Of a stretch of DNA of 64,000 nt, positions 10,315-22,679 are shown in pieces. The DNA is from Pleurodeles waltl (lineage: Eukaryota > Chordata > Amphibia > Caudata > Salamandridae): assembly GCF_031143425.1 (NCBI RefSeq), contig NC_090444.1, positions 1,353,776,323 to 1,353,840,322 on the forward strand. Reading direction: 5' to 3'. A program made the translations under genes and the position numbers. Numbering within the stretch: the stretch's first letter is position 1; every line of letters starts with the position of its first letter. The notes under the pieces were generated by a model, which did not search any database, had not been told where the DNA came from, and saw only the letters and a program-made list of their open reading frames with translations.

Positions 10315-10802
10315 GGACTAAGGGCCACATTTCAGAAAAGTGGCACAGCATCTAAAGCAGTGTCACTTTACTTCCGCCCCTTAGCGCCCCCCTACCACCA
10401 CCATGTGGGCACCACATTTAATATACGGCGCACCATGGTGCAGAATAGGTGCAATAGTGTCAAGATAATGGATGCTATTGATGGACCGTGAAGGATTATT
10501 GTCAAACGTTTGCTGCAAATCCTGCACAGTACATAGGGGCCCATTTGACGCAATAGTGTGCCCCCTTCTAGCGCCTGATCTGTGCAGGCGTTAAAAGTAT
10601 CTGCTAAAAAAAGACGCATTGAAACCTGTTAGATTCCTCTGCACCATTTTTGCAATCACACGAATGGGGGAACGCCCACCTTGTATACATGATGCCTGGC
10701 ATAGGCATAATGTGGGCAAAAGGGTCACTAAGTGTTGCGCTGCATGGGTAGTGCCACTTTGTAACCATGGCACTGTGATTTTGGCCTATTTGGGCCACAA
10801 TA
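10315..10802. repeat. MITE-like repeat
   Basis: Begins agggccacatttcag and ends ggcctatttgggcc. It shares internal phrases (gcaggcgttaaaag, tgatgcctg..gcataatg, tgccactttgtaac) with 11590-12145, suggesting two copies of one short non-autonomous family. Exact ends are uncertain. Confidence 0.4.
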
Positions 10803-11361
10803 GCATCAATCAAAATGAAGCTAATGCGGTGCTAGGTCCTCCTAAAGTTGGGCCTCAGGGTCAAACATAGACAACAACACACATATTCGGCATGGGTGAA
10901 CTGCCAGACCAGAATTTACATTACAATCACCAGGTCCCTGAGGCATAACCCATGATAGGAAAGTGCACCATCACACACCAATGCAACCATCCATCCAAAC
11001 AGGAACACACACAATACCAGATGCACGTCTGAATCGCCACTGCACATAATACAAATATGTGCTATGGGACATAGCAAATAACAAATATGCATGACTGACA
11101 CATTTACTGACATTCTTTTGCAGCAGACCAAGGTTATGGCATCCAGCCATGGGTCATGACCCCTTTTGGAAATCCTACAACTGATGCAGAGTGGGCTTAC
11201 AAAAAAGGCCATAGAAGGACCAGGAATGTGGTGGAGAGGATATTTGGCATCCTAAAATCCAGGTTCAGGTGCCTAGCTCTAACAGGAGGAAGCCAGTTAT
11301 ACACACCACCCCTTGTCTGCAAAATTATCCTTGTGTGTGCTATTTTGCATAACATTTGACA
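10803..11361 (+). pseudogene. Duplicated last exon of family E HARBI1
   Basis: Second copy of 8734-9292. The exon (from about 11129) encodes DQGYGIQPW through NVVERIFGILKSRFR to ILHNI and is open here, whereas the left copy has a TAA. The sequence after the stop (11362-11500) differs from the left copy and includes AATAAA near 11477, so this copy keeps the more plausible 3' end of the gene. Confidence 0.75.
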
Positions 11362-11589
11362 ACAGGAGGAGGGGGACCAACCAAACACTGCTGCTGGAGT
11401 ACACAGAAGAGAACACATTTTGCAGAACTTTCTCACTTGGACACTGTACTCCAAGATTCACCATTTAAGTATTTGAATAAATTAATGTTAACTCAGAATG
11501 CTCATGGCATTCTCATTATCACCATCACATACCATTTGTAACTTGCCCATATCTCAGGGAGCATGACCACACCACAATAGTTGTAAACA

Positions 11590-12145
11590 ACTTTGAACAT
11601 AGGCCCACATTTAAGAGGGCCTAGCGCCTCCTTGCGCAACATTCGCATCATATTTCTTACGCTAATGTGGGCCAACAATGCCAAAATATATGCACCAGAA
11701 ATACAAAGTGGTGCAATGCATGCATTGTGCCACTTTGTAACACCTTACGCCACATGATGCCTGTGCTGGGCATAATGTATACAACGTGAGCGTACTCGGT
11801 AGAGGGGGGTGCCAAAATGGTGCTGTGCAATCTAAGATATTTAACTGTGTAATGTTTTGTGGCTACTTTTAACGCCTGCTCAGAGCAGGTGTTAAAAGGG
11901 GGCACACCATTGGTATAAATGGGCACCTATGTACTGTTCAGGGTTAGGTAAAAAATGTTGGCACTAATCCTGAACAGTACATCAATAGTGTCAAATACCT
12001 TGACTCTAAGGCCCCCCACCCTGTACCATAGTGCGTCACCTTTCAAATACAGTTCACACATGGTGGCGGTAGGGGGGAGATAAAGGACGCAAGAAAAGTG
12101 GAGCTGCAGTGGGTGCAGCACCACTTTTCTTGATTTTGCCCCATA
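11590..12145. repeat. MITE-like repeat
   Basis: Starts aggcccacatttaagagggcc and ends near tcttgattttgcccc; shares several short phrases with 10315-10802. Boundaries by eye only. Confidence 0.35.
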
Positions 12146-13827
12146 GACAGGAACAAAAAAAAGATATAAAATTATGCACTACCACATGAATGTGTGGGTG
12201 GAATGTAGGCATAGTCTGTAGCAATTCCAATCTACATTGTCACACACATATCACACAAGTGTGTTGGCTTGAAATATGCCTACAGCAAACCTGGAAATAC
12301 ATGTGAAGACAGCTGTATAGATGTATGGGCTAGGTGGAAAAATTGTAATAATTACCTACAATGGCAGGCTTGTGTCTGCTAGGTAAACAAGCAAAGTCTG
12401 AATGACACTATCACATGTGATTACTGAAAACATACTTCTCAGCGCCACACACGTGTTTCACCTAGAGAGAGTGACATACAGGGACCAAAAAACATAAATG
12501 TCTAGGTGTATCACACCCAATCCAGTTTGGAATGTGCATCTAAGTCAAGCAACGTCCAAACAAGTCGCAGACCCTTGCCAAATTGTATGTGTGATGAATG
12601 AGACAGAAAGGTTGAATGTGGCATCTCCACTACTCATAGCTGATATGAGCAATCACACTAACATAATACACTCATGGTGAATGTGACAGAGCTTTTGGAA
12701 TGCAGATGTGAGTGCCTTCCCATGTTGAATAAATGATGTGGAAGGACAGCTGAGAGACTAACTTATGTCACTTTGAGATCTAATATGTGTAGGTTACTCA
12801 GACACAAGTTCCTGGTGTTTTGTAATGTGTGGGGGGCAGTCATGTGATCTAGCAAAGTCTGGAAATGGGAGGTATACTATTACTTAGCCTGTAGAAGAAC
12901 CTGTGTCCATCTACACAGTGCTCAAGTCTGACTCAGTATGCTGTGCAAGAATGAACGGACAATGTTGATGACGAAGATGGGTACTAAGGGTAATCAGCAG
13001 AAATTATGCCAGCAGTGTTGAACTAGAAACATACATGACAAGATATGCCATCCATGTGTGCGAAGGAACACACATAGACTAATACTAACTGTACAACACA
13101 ACAATGTTTCCCTGTAACAACAGACACAAGTTCACAGAGAATGTGTAGGTCAGTACATATTCCAGTCACATTGGCAACTACTACAACTATGTGTTTCGCT
13201 ATCACAAACAAGTGTGACAGAAGCTAGTGACAAATTACAATATCTGTACCCTGGGTCGAAATACATGACCCAGTTCCACAATCATATCAAAGACCTAACC
13301 AAGCATCATATGAATAATCTCACCTATATATGTCAAGTTGTGTAAAATCATGGCAAATGATGAGACATGTCCTACACAAACAAGCTGCCAGTCCCCAGCA
13401 TATGATAGGACAAGCCTGACATCAAGAATCCCAAAGGTAACAAAACATACTTAGCCATGGAATTACAAACGGCAGGTGTATGTCTGTAGGGACTGTGAAT
13501 CGCAGTGCTGATGATCGACCATGAGGATGGCAAATCCCTACCCAACATCCCTCCAATCAACAAAGGAGGACACACTGGCTCTTGACACAGTCAGGGGCAT
13601 GCTGATTGTGCACAGTGAACTGAGCTGAGGTGACCACAGTCAAACTGTGTCAATACATGCAACAACAGGCCTGTGTGGGCATACAAAGTGCCACTGGATC
13701 ACTGATGACTAGGGTGCCATCACTGCCTGAGAGCAGCCCTGACACACACATTGTATGCAAGTATCTAAATCTGGCACTATGAACAAAGTTTGAGTCATTG
13801 TACATTCCAAGTGTATGTTGTTAACAC
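12146..13827. other. No recognised feature
   Basis: About 1.7 kb of low-GC sequence with only short ORFs. Its place between a Harbinger transposase and its accessory gene suggests element or older repeat filler. Confidence 0.5.
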
Positions 13828-13830
13828 ATA

Positions 13831-14388
13831 GGGGGTCATTCTGACCCTGGCGGTCGGTGACCGCCAGGGTCACCGACCACGGGAGCACCGCCAACAGGCT
13901 GGCGGTGCTCCGTCGAGCATTCTCCGCCGACTTTCCGCTGCTCGGGAGAATCCTCCATGGCGGCGGAGCGCACTCCGCCGCCATGGGGATTCTGACACCC
14001 CCTACCGCCATCCAACAGGATGGCGGTAGGGGGTGCCACGGGGCCCCTGGGGGCCCCTGCAGTGCCCATGCCAATGGCATGGGCACTGCAGGGGCCCCCG
14101 TAAGAGGGCCCCACTGTGTATTTCAGTGTCTGCAATGCAGACACTGAAATACGCGACGGGTGCAAACTGCACCCGTCGCACATACCCACTCCGCCGGCTC
14201 CATTCGGAGCCGGCTTCCTCGTGGGGAGGGGTTTCCTGCTGGGCTGGCGGGCGGCCTTCTGGCGGTCGCCCGCCAGCCCAGCGGGAAAGCCTGAATGGCC
14301 TCCGCAGTCTTTCGACCGCGGAGCGGCCATATGGCGGTTCTCGCGAGGCGGGCGGCTACCGCCGCCCGCCTGACTCGGAATCAGGCCC
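13831..14388 (-). mobile_element. Hairpin-chain MITE, copy 2 (inverted relative to copy 1)
   Basis: Flanked by ATA duplications (13828-13830 and 14389-14391). Left end GGGGGTCATTCTGACC; right end ...GAATCAGGCCC is degraded. The hairpins occur in reverse order to copy 1: 13845-13871, then 13955-13986, 14118-14152 (17-bp arms), the 14159-14178 region, 14193-14214, and a long stem around 14240-14282. Several stems carry paired changes relative to copy 1. Confidence 0.85.
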
Positions 14389-14391
14389 ATA

Positions 14392-15394
14392 ATACCAATA
14401 TCTTAGCACACGTGTCCCACCTACGTGGACCAGATTTGGTACTGTCTATTTGTGTATGGACAAAAGGGTACAATTTACATATGAAAATGTGTATGTGTCA
14501 CATGATTACATACAAACTTATGTGCCATACAGATGTTCCCACATAGGGAAACATAGTCAACACAGATATGAGTACACATCCTTGAGGCAATGGCTTACAT
14601 GTATCCATGCTGGAATTGAGATTTGGTATGAGTCTAATCCCTAAACACACCACTGTATCATGCATTACTTATCATACATGAAACATATCTTTTCACACAC
14701 AGACATGTGATATGCATACCTACAATTACACATATCAACACACCATCTCCAACATTTTGCATGCATGGGGAATTATACCTTCCATATGTTGCTTTGCATC
14801 ATGAAGTCTGTCCCTTACAACACACCAGAGTATGGTCATACTGGCACTCACATTGTCATGGCGTACCAGATCTTAACCCAGCCTTAGTCAACAGCATCCT
14901 TTGCTAAAGATTTGTGAAGGGTATCATATGCATGAACATGTATTGCACATGGCCCATCCTATCTCATGTGGTGTTGTGAAACGTACAGTCAAAATTCTGA
15001 CATGACCCACAATTTGACTACTATCACATATGTACACTCGGCATACATGTATAAACATGTATGCGGCAAAGAGACTTTATACACATGCACATTTGCAAAC
15101 AGTAGCAGTACTCACATGCATCACACGCACACATTCCTATGTTACCGATACACAGTGAAATACACATGCATACACATGTTGCCATACCATACAAACAACA
15201 AAGATGCATAGCCCCTGTAACTAGGTATGGGAATCTGGGTGCCCTGTCAGCCTTCCCTACAAAATCCATGCATGCCCGTCATGCGTAAAAATAATGATGC
15301 ATACGGTACTTCTCCATACATAGCAAATCACTAAAATGACACCTCACACCTGCGCTTCAAATCTAAGTCCTCATGCCTTGTCAGCCTTCATGGC
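14392..15394. other. No recognised feature
   Basis: AT-rich sequence with many CATG/ACATATG-like words; no convincing ORF. Confidence 0.5.
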
Positions 15395-15673
15395 ATGTCA
15401 TGAGACATGTGTAGGAGGGGTGAGCATTAGTGGCCACACACATCCTTTGGGACATAGCTTCACACAAGCACACTTTTGTAACAGTTGATAGAGAATTGAA
15501 AAAAAGCAGGACATGTGATTATGGTGATTTGTTTACATGTGCAAGTTTTGTTTCCAATGATGTAAAATTGCTGTTCACTAACCCTATGAGAGATCCCAAG
15601 CCATTGAAAGTCCAGTCAGAGTCCAAGGGTGAGGGGAATGTCATGAGACATGTGTAGGAGGGGTGAGCATTAG
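15395..15673. repeat. Perfect 36-bp direct repeats flanking about 207 bp
   Basis: The 36-bp sequence starting atgtcatgagacatgtgtag occurs at 15395-15430 and again at 15638-15673. It is too long for a normal target duplication; a local tandem duplication or slippage is more likely. Confidence 0.8.
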
Positions 15674-15840
15674 TAAGGAGGTATCCAAATTGACAATAGG
15701 TAGGGACTGAGACATTGACAGTCCATGCATGATAAGTCAACAGTGGTAGAGCAAAGAGGGAACATTGCCAGCTGTCACAGCACTGGTATAATCTTAAGCA
15801 CAGAACTAAAGAGATACTGTCCATGTGGCACAGACTGTAG

Positions 15841-16646
15841 CTACCGGGTGGTTTTTCGTGTGAAAGATGTTCCTTCCACATCTTCACTCTCTGATGTGTG
15901 TGGTGCCTCCTGTGCCATGGGTGGTGCTGTTGTTGATGTCTCGGCAGCTGCCATTTGTGGGAATGCATAAGGCTTCACTGCAGCAAGGAGGAACTGCTGG
16001 TTTCCCAACACAGCTGCTAAATCACAGTGGTAGGCAGTCATGTTTCCACTAAGGGAGGCCAGATCCAGTTGCATGGACTCCAGGACATTGTATATGGCTC
16101 TCAGTCTGTTATTAATCATGCTGTTGGCACTTAGGGAGGGCAATGGGTCGAGCCTTTGCCTCATGACAGCAGCCATGTTGGCCAGGAATTTCTGGAGTCC
16201 ACGTAGTGTAAAGTGGCTGCCTCTGATGGCAGCAGAGTTGTCTTTATTCGGACTGAGGCACCTCTGCACTCCCATTAGCCTGCCTGCCATGTTCTCCATC
16301 CCCAACTGCACCTGCTGTGCCAGCTCCCGCCAGACTCCTACCATTGTCCTCTGAAAGGTAACGTCTGGGTCCTCAGAGTCCAGGGCTGTGGCAGAACTGG
16401 TCAGTGCTGTGTGTTGGTAGTTGGAGACCCCACAATGCTGTGTGTCCTCCCTGTGACTGGAGATGGTGTCTGGAAGGAACCCAGGATATCTTGGAGAGTG
16501 TCAGCATTGATGGTCGGCGGTTGGTCATCGATATCATCTGTAAAATCCAGGACAGGCATGTCTGCAGGAGGTAAGGCATCATCCTCTGCAATGAGATAGT
16601 GAAAGGTCAATCTTTGACTGTAGTGGCTGTTGACATCGCTCATCAC
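15841..16646 (-). pseudogene. Harbinger family E accessory protein, C-terminal exon
   Basis: The minus strand encodes an acidic segment (DMPVLDFTDDIDD) then TLQDILGSFQTPSP (16646-16401), and after a frame change a helical region with WRELAQQVQLGMENMAGRLMG, ending in a Thr/Pro-rich tail (to 15841). The layout (acidic region, helical oligomerisation-like region, low-complexity end) matches the C-terminal parts of the Myb/SANT-like accessory proteins of elements A-C, but the sequence is clearly different and no Myb domain is visible. It is convergent with the family E transposase, as gene 1 is with HARBI1 in the other elements. Assignment by context, moderate. Confidence 0.5.
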
Positions 16647-16659
16647 TTACTTGCTATTG

Positions 16660-17046
16660 GTGGCTCAGTGACATGGTACTGACCCCCACGTCAAAGCACA
16701 CATTTATGGGTCCCTAATGGCATACTGTGCCACCTGAGTGTCACCATTTGTACAATCTGCTAGTCCACAGTTCCCAGTGTGTTACACCCACCTTGATTGT
16801 TTAATCATGGTCTTCGACATATATACCGCTTTCATTGACTTGACTGTGTTAAATTTGCATGCCATGGACATAGTTCTGGATTTGTGCTCACACCACCTGT
16901 GGAGATGTACAGAAATACTTGGAATTTGGTTTTACAGATATTTGAGTAAGTAACTGACTCATCTGTCACCCTGCGTGTGTTGTTGGAGTGATGGTAGGGT
17001 GTGATCTGTCGAAATGCATCCTCCTAGTCACTTTGAGTGGTGTGTC
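16660..17046. other. No recognised feature
   Basis: Upstream of the family E accessory exon on its strand; could hold intron sequence. Nothing identifiable. Confidence 0.4.
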
Positions 17047-17281
17047 CAGCATCCTGCACCACCCATTGTGAAATTCAACCACCTTTGTGTGTATGTGTAC
17101 AAACAGGATTTTCTCCCTTCCTGCTGGGCAACACTCATCCGTGCATCTCAGGTTTCCTTGTTGCCCAGCTACACGATGGCTGCACTGCTGGACTGACTGT
17201 TGTTTTGGTGGAAGGTAGACCTTCCTGTTTGTACACATACACACAAGCTGGTTCATTGTTATGTTGTGTGGTGCAGGATGC
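17047..17281. repeat. Fold-back inverted repeat
   Basis: agcatcctgcaccac near 17047 pairs with gtggtgcaggatgct near 17267; tgtgtatgtgtacaaacagga pairs with tcctgtttgtacacataca, and ctgggcaac with gttgcccag further in. Together an imperfect hairpin about 235 bp long. A related phrase (gctgcaggatgcagaacacata) is at 19370-19391. Confidence 0.7.
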
Positions 17282-19090
17282 TGAACACATCACTATAAGT
17301 GGCTTGAGGGATGCATGTGGAAAGCCCACCCACCTCCATCACTCTGTCAACACATGTGTGGTGGGAGGCGGACCTGATACATTTTGAGGATTGTTAATGT
17401 GTGGATGCATCATGTTGGGACACCACATCAGGGGTGGCCTTGTAGTTGTGGTACTAAGGACTGACAATGTAGTAATCCTATTGTGGACTACTTTCAATGT
17501 ATGTTGCAATCATCGACAAACATTCTAAGTGGCAGACAGCATTCCTGTTAGTAGATTTACAGGATGTCTTCCTTCCTGCAGATGTGAATTAAGGCCAGCA
17601 AGAGGGGCACACCTACACCATGCAGATTGTGTGGCAAAGTTGATATTGTCCATCATATATTTAGGCATTAACAAGGTTAGTAGAGGGATGTATTGATTCT
17701 ACGACAAGTACACATCCCTGCACATTTGAATTGATGCTACACAGCAGAGCAAGCTGAGCTGTTGCGTTGCATGTTTCTTCATAAATGGGTATTTATGTGC
17801 CAGTATATCCAGACACAGACATCATAGTGCTTTACGCAAGCATATTCTTTTTTTTTCTACTCCAAGTAGTGGATAGTGATGGGTCGTACTTAACATGCCA
17901 AGGTAAGGCACCTTGCATACCCTATCCTGACATATTTTTCATGTGCCCCTCTCACACCTGACACTGCATGTATTAGGCATCCAATGGGTATATTTTTGAT
18001 CTTCCCATGCAACACATGTGACCTATCCAGCTTCTGATGCATTTGAAAAGATCTGCACATTTGGATATGGTTAAGTGTAGTCCAGGAACTCAGGGTGGTG
18101 TTGGAGTGACAAGTGGGTGTGTGCCAAGTTTGTATTTCTACAAATGGTAGTTGTTTATTGTGTGTTGCATTGTGCATCACACATAGGACAAACTTTCAGT
18201 GCATTTGGTGCATTGATCCCACCCCACCATTTTCCTTGCAGGCCCCTTGCCCCAGCCACTGACACCATGGAAGCACGTTATTTACATGACTGGTCACCAT
18301 GGTGGACATTCCCACAGTAGTCTAATGAGATTTGTCACTATAGCGGTGTTTTACTGCATTGGCACCATAAATGATGGTACTAGTGCAGCAAAGCACAGGG
18401 AGATCCACTGCTTACAATGCTTGCATCAAATTTGTCATCTGCCTTTGGCAGGCTTCACACATGAGGTTATAAAATATCACAGTACAACCTTTATGGATTG
18501 TCAGTCCCATTAGTTTTTCCCACCCTGTGTAAGGGATGTTTCCTTGCATACATCATATCTGACACAGGCATATTGTGGTGGAAGGATGCACAAAGTGGAT
18601 TTATGCATGCATTTTGTGACTTTGTTAATGTAGCACAAGGGGAATGGGCAGCTTGAATCCACACTAGCATCAATTGGTATGATGCTAATGTTGCATTATG
18701 GTCTTGTAAAAAAAAGGGCCCCTAGTGTGACAATGAGACCACCTTATGCTGTTGTTAAGCATGAAGGTGTCCCTTTCTGCATTACACCAACCATTCCCAC
18801 TACACAGGCAACCTTGCTACATAGTGAAATAGGAGCTACTTGTACAGCAGCACAGATGATGATCACAGATATGCCCCATATGCTATATATATTCACTTTT
18901 GTGCCCATTCCCAATGGTGCCTGGAGGTGTGTGACAGTTCTTATTGGGACACCCCGTTCAACAAGCCTAGTATATGTTTGCCACTGAGTGTTACACATGG
19001 GCAGGTGGATCAGTGGCAACAGGGAAGCGATTGCTGTGAGAAATGGTGGGTGCATATAGAGGGGAAGGTGTGGGCGCATTTGAAGTGTTT
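17282..19090. other. No recognised gene
   Basis: Low-GC sequence with short ORFs only. 18590-18720 has phrases resembling the MITE-like repeats (catcaattggtatgatgctaatg). Confidence 0.45.
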
Positions 19091-19095
19091 GGCCA

Positions 19096-19516
19096 TTATG
19101 GCCCAGATTTTAAAGACAATGCTGGAGTGCAATGCTGCATCACATTTGGAAGCACCGTGCTCTGTCATTTTCAAAGTGGAGAGATGCGCCACTTTAAATC
19201 AAATACGGCGCACCCCTGTGTTACACCGGTGCTGTTTTTGCTGCCAACGCAGACACCCTTGCACCATGGTGCAAGGATGGCTGCGCTGTGGGGGAGATTC
19301 ATTTTGTGCAGGAAAGGATACCTTCCTACACAAAAACAATCTTCAATAGTGATTTGCACTTTCTATGTGTGCTGCAGGATGCAGAACACATAGGGAGAAC
19401 AAAAAACGAGAAGGAATTAGAGCATTTCTCCTTGTTGCACCATGTTAACGCCACCCCTTGGGTGTTGTTAGATTTCCGGAGCGTCAATAAAAGTGATGCT
19501 GCGGAAGCGATAGGGC
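19096..19516. repeat. MITE-like repeat
   Basis: Runs from ggcccagattttaaag to gcgatagggcc with internal cassettes (accatggtgcaagg; aatacggcgcaccc) like those of the other short repeats at 10315 and 62585. Terminal repeats are weak. Confidence 0.35.
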
Positions 19517-19875
19517 CTTTTTCAAGCTGGCACATCAGCCCTCATTATGACATTGGCGGTAACAGTTCCAACATGCTCGCAATGATAGTCAGACTGCCAC
19601 CAAGCCGGCGGTGCAAACCTCTATAATACAACCACGGTGGTCAACCCACTGAAACCAAGCCATTTTGCTGACAGTTACGCCAGTGCGGCCAGACCGCCGA
19701 CGATGGTGGTTGCCATCCCCAGGCTTTGTGTAGATACTGCACCGCCCACCCTATAACGACACTGCAGACTGCCACGATTTCCTGGGCGGGACACCCGTCC
19801 ACCAAAGCCTGGCGGAAACAGCAAGCAGAAAAGGACCCATTCACCTCCAGGAACACAGACGACTCCGCGGAGGCC

Positions 19876-19946
19876 ATGAAACACCACTTTTAAATCTTCC
19901 CAGCGCTCTTTGTCGCCTTCCTCCTCTATGACCGCAGACGCCATCG
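19876..19946 (+). pseudogene. Element A transposase exon 1
   Basis: A short exon starting ATG, hydrophobic centre (IFPALFVAFLLY) then basic DRRRHR, ending at a donor GTGAGT (19947). Equivalent exons exist in B and C at the same place relative to the terminal repeat. 71 nt against 83 nt in B and C, but the same splice phase. Codon 6 is TAA, so this copy is dead. Confidence 0.6.
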
Positions 19947-20619
19947 GTGAGTACACCTGCAAAGCGCACCAGGGGGGAAGGGGAGAGTGACACACCCACA
20001 CAACATACACACCATGCACTAACTCTAGCGCGCACACACGCAACACTACACCAGAGACACACACACCATGCACAAACTCTATTTCGCTCACACACGCAAC
20101 ACAACACCTGAGACACACACACACAGACACACACTCACATGTACCAAGACACATACACACACAAAACACACCCATGCCAAACACACACCCCAGATCACAA
20201 CTACACAGCCACACCAATAGCACCCACAAGCAGAGACACAAAAACCAATACAAGGATACAACACTACATACAATGCCCAAATACAAGAAAAAACAGTGAA
20301 TCTGAATGAAAAAGTGCCTAGAAATGCACAATCTACAGTACATAATAGATGGATGGAAACTCACCAGAAAACAAAAAGACTCGACAACTCTATGTTAAAG
20401 AAACCAACATGAATTCTGTTTTGTAAATATATATAAACAACAAGTGCAATGTCAATGAGAACATAAAGCATCAAGGTCCGTAGGCCAGTCCAAAGTCCAA
20501 TTGGCACAACTGTGCCTGTCAAAGGCCCCAACTTGACTCCTGACAGCCTAATGGCCTCCACAAGGTAAGGGCATCAATGGGGCAGGCAGGCACCTAAAGG
20601 GTCTGAGGTGGGGGTCTGG

Positions 20620-22106
20620 GTTTGGGAGGGGAGTCCTTGGACTTTTGCTTGGGAGGGGGCTCCTTTGGCTTTGGTCTGAGAGGGGGTGGGGGTTTCAGCT
20701 TTGCTCTGAATGGAGGGGTAGGGGCTTTGGATCCATGTTTTGGGGCAGGTTTCTTTTTGGGGACAGGGGAAGGATTCTTCGCGGGTGGAGGGGCAGCAGA
20801 GGTAGAAGGGGGGTCATGGGAGGAATTGGAGGTGGAGGGACTTGGCTTGGAGAGGGAACCATGAGGGCAAGGGGTAACAAGGGGTGGGACAGGCTCATGA
20901 ACAGGTCAAGGCAGGCAAGGAAAAGCTTCTTAGGAGCAAGAGGGATGGATTGTGAAACAGGTTTGTGAGTGGAGGTAGAGAGAGTGAGTGTAGAACGTGT
21001 AGATGTGATGGATATGGGTGCAAATGAATGCAGAGTATGTATGTGTGAGGTGGAGGAATATTGAGTGTCTGAGTGCGGGTGTTTATGTGTCTTGGGAGGA
21101 GGGGGAGAGAGGCTGGGAGTGGACAGACAGGTCGTGTAGATGAATGTTTGGGTGGTGTCTGCATGTAAGGTGGGTGTGCTGCATGTGTGAGTGATGGTGG
21201 TTGAGGTGAGTGCTGATGTGGTGCATGGGGTGCATGTACGTGTGTCTGCTGTTGTGTTGACTGAGGGCAAAGTGGTGACAGGAACTGGGAGTGAGGGTGC
21301 AGGGCTGGCAGGTGTGAGTGGTGATGTGACTGCAAGGAAGGAGGTGCTGGGGAGACAGGGAAGGTAGTGGGTGATGTTGGTCTGCTTTTGTGTGTTGAGT
21401 GTGTGCATGCTTGTGATGTGATTTGTGGTGCCTGTATTTGTATTTGCGTACCTTGTCTGTTGATTTGGGTGAGTGCTTGTCTGTATGTGTGGCTTGGCTG
21501 GGATAGGGGAGATGGCTTTCGGATGGGGCACAGGTAGAAGGAGGGAGGACGGAAGTAGTAGGGACACTGGCTGCCGTCAATGAAGAGGCCAGAGCCCGAA
21601 ATGATTTCTATACGCCAGTCATAACACAGTGAATGCCCTCCAGGTAGGCATTAGACTGCTGCATCTGGGATGCCAGGCCCTGGATGGCATTCATGAGGAT
21701 TGACTGCCCTACAGAGATGGACTTCAGGAGGTCAATAGCCTCAGTAGCTTCAGCATTGAGGGCAGCAGGGCTGACTGGGGCAGGGGCAGAGGTGCCTTCA
21801 GCAAAGGAGACGCTCACCTTCCTGGGTGAGCAGGCACGGGCAACTGGGTGGGGAGCTACTGGGAGGGCGCTGCTGGTAAGGGGGGTGAGGGACGAGGATG
21901 GTGTTGGGATGGTCCCAGAAGGTGCTGCCACCGCCAGGGAGCTTCTATCCGAGAAGGAATCTGTATCAGTGGTATCTGCTCGAGTCTCCCCCATGGTGCT
22001 CCCCTCTCCCTCCAATCCACTGGTCCCCTCGGCTTCGGTAGTCTCTGCCTCCTGTGGGCTGCAGCCTACCAACTCACCAGTGCCCCTACTCCTTTGCCTC
22101 CTGATG
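20620..22106 (-). pseudogene. Element A gene 3, last exon
   Basis: The minus strand begins after a TGTGTGCATTAG acceptor (22107), identical in type to that of element C gene 3. It encodes an acidic Ser/Thr region (TDTDSFSDRSSLAVA), then the conserved helix LMNAIQGLASQMQQSNAYLEGIH near the middle, then a long Pro/Thr/His-rich low-complexity region with TAPKKLFL-like PLAPKKLFLACLDLF near the end. Several frame breaks. Exons 1 and 2 are missing, probably lost with the LTR insertions at 22680-29016. Confidence 0.65.
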
Positions 22107-22679
22107 CTAATGCACACAAGGTTAGGATAGTACGAATAGGAGGGGAGGAAGTGAAAAAGATGGGCGCATAGGATCAATACCAATCCCCAATGCACGTTTG
22201 TACATTTCAACAACATGACTCTATGAACATTCCTGAATGCACTCTCTACAACCTCAATAGACATTTCCCTATGCCACTGTGCATACGATGTGCATACACA
22301 ATCATGGTACACCTACAATTACACTCAGGTACCACTCTGCACTGTTAGGGCTCTTGTATATAGGATCATTACTCTGAGAATTCTGTCCATGAGGGACATT
22401 TGAAAATTGTCACACCTATCGGTGTCACCCATAATAGACATGTATAGATAGGTATGGGAACCAACTTAAGGTCCTGTATGTCCATGTCAAACCCTACAAC
22501 TGTGCACTGTAAAAATGCTGTGGTAACCTGCTACTCAGAGGATCACCTATTACAGCTACTTCTGTTCACAGCACACCTGTAGCCTATCTACATTAACTGT
22601 CATACCTACAGTAGACATCCTTGATCCCATGGCTAACACACCCATCCAGTCTAAAGAAAACTACAGGAAATGCACTCTG
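22107..22679. other. Remnant of element A gene 3 intron 2
   Basis: Sequence upstream (minus strand) of the gene 3 acceptor; no ORF of interest. It stops abruptly at the LTR junction. Confidence 0.45.
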
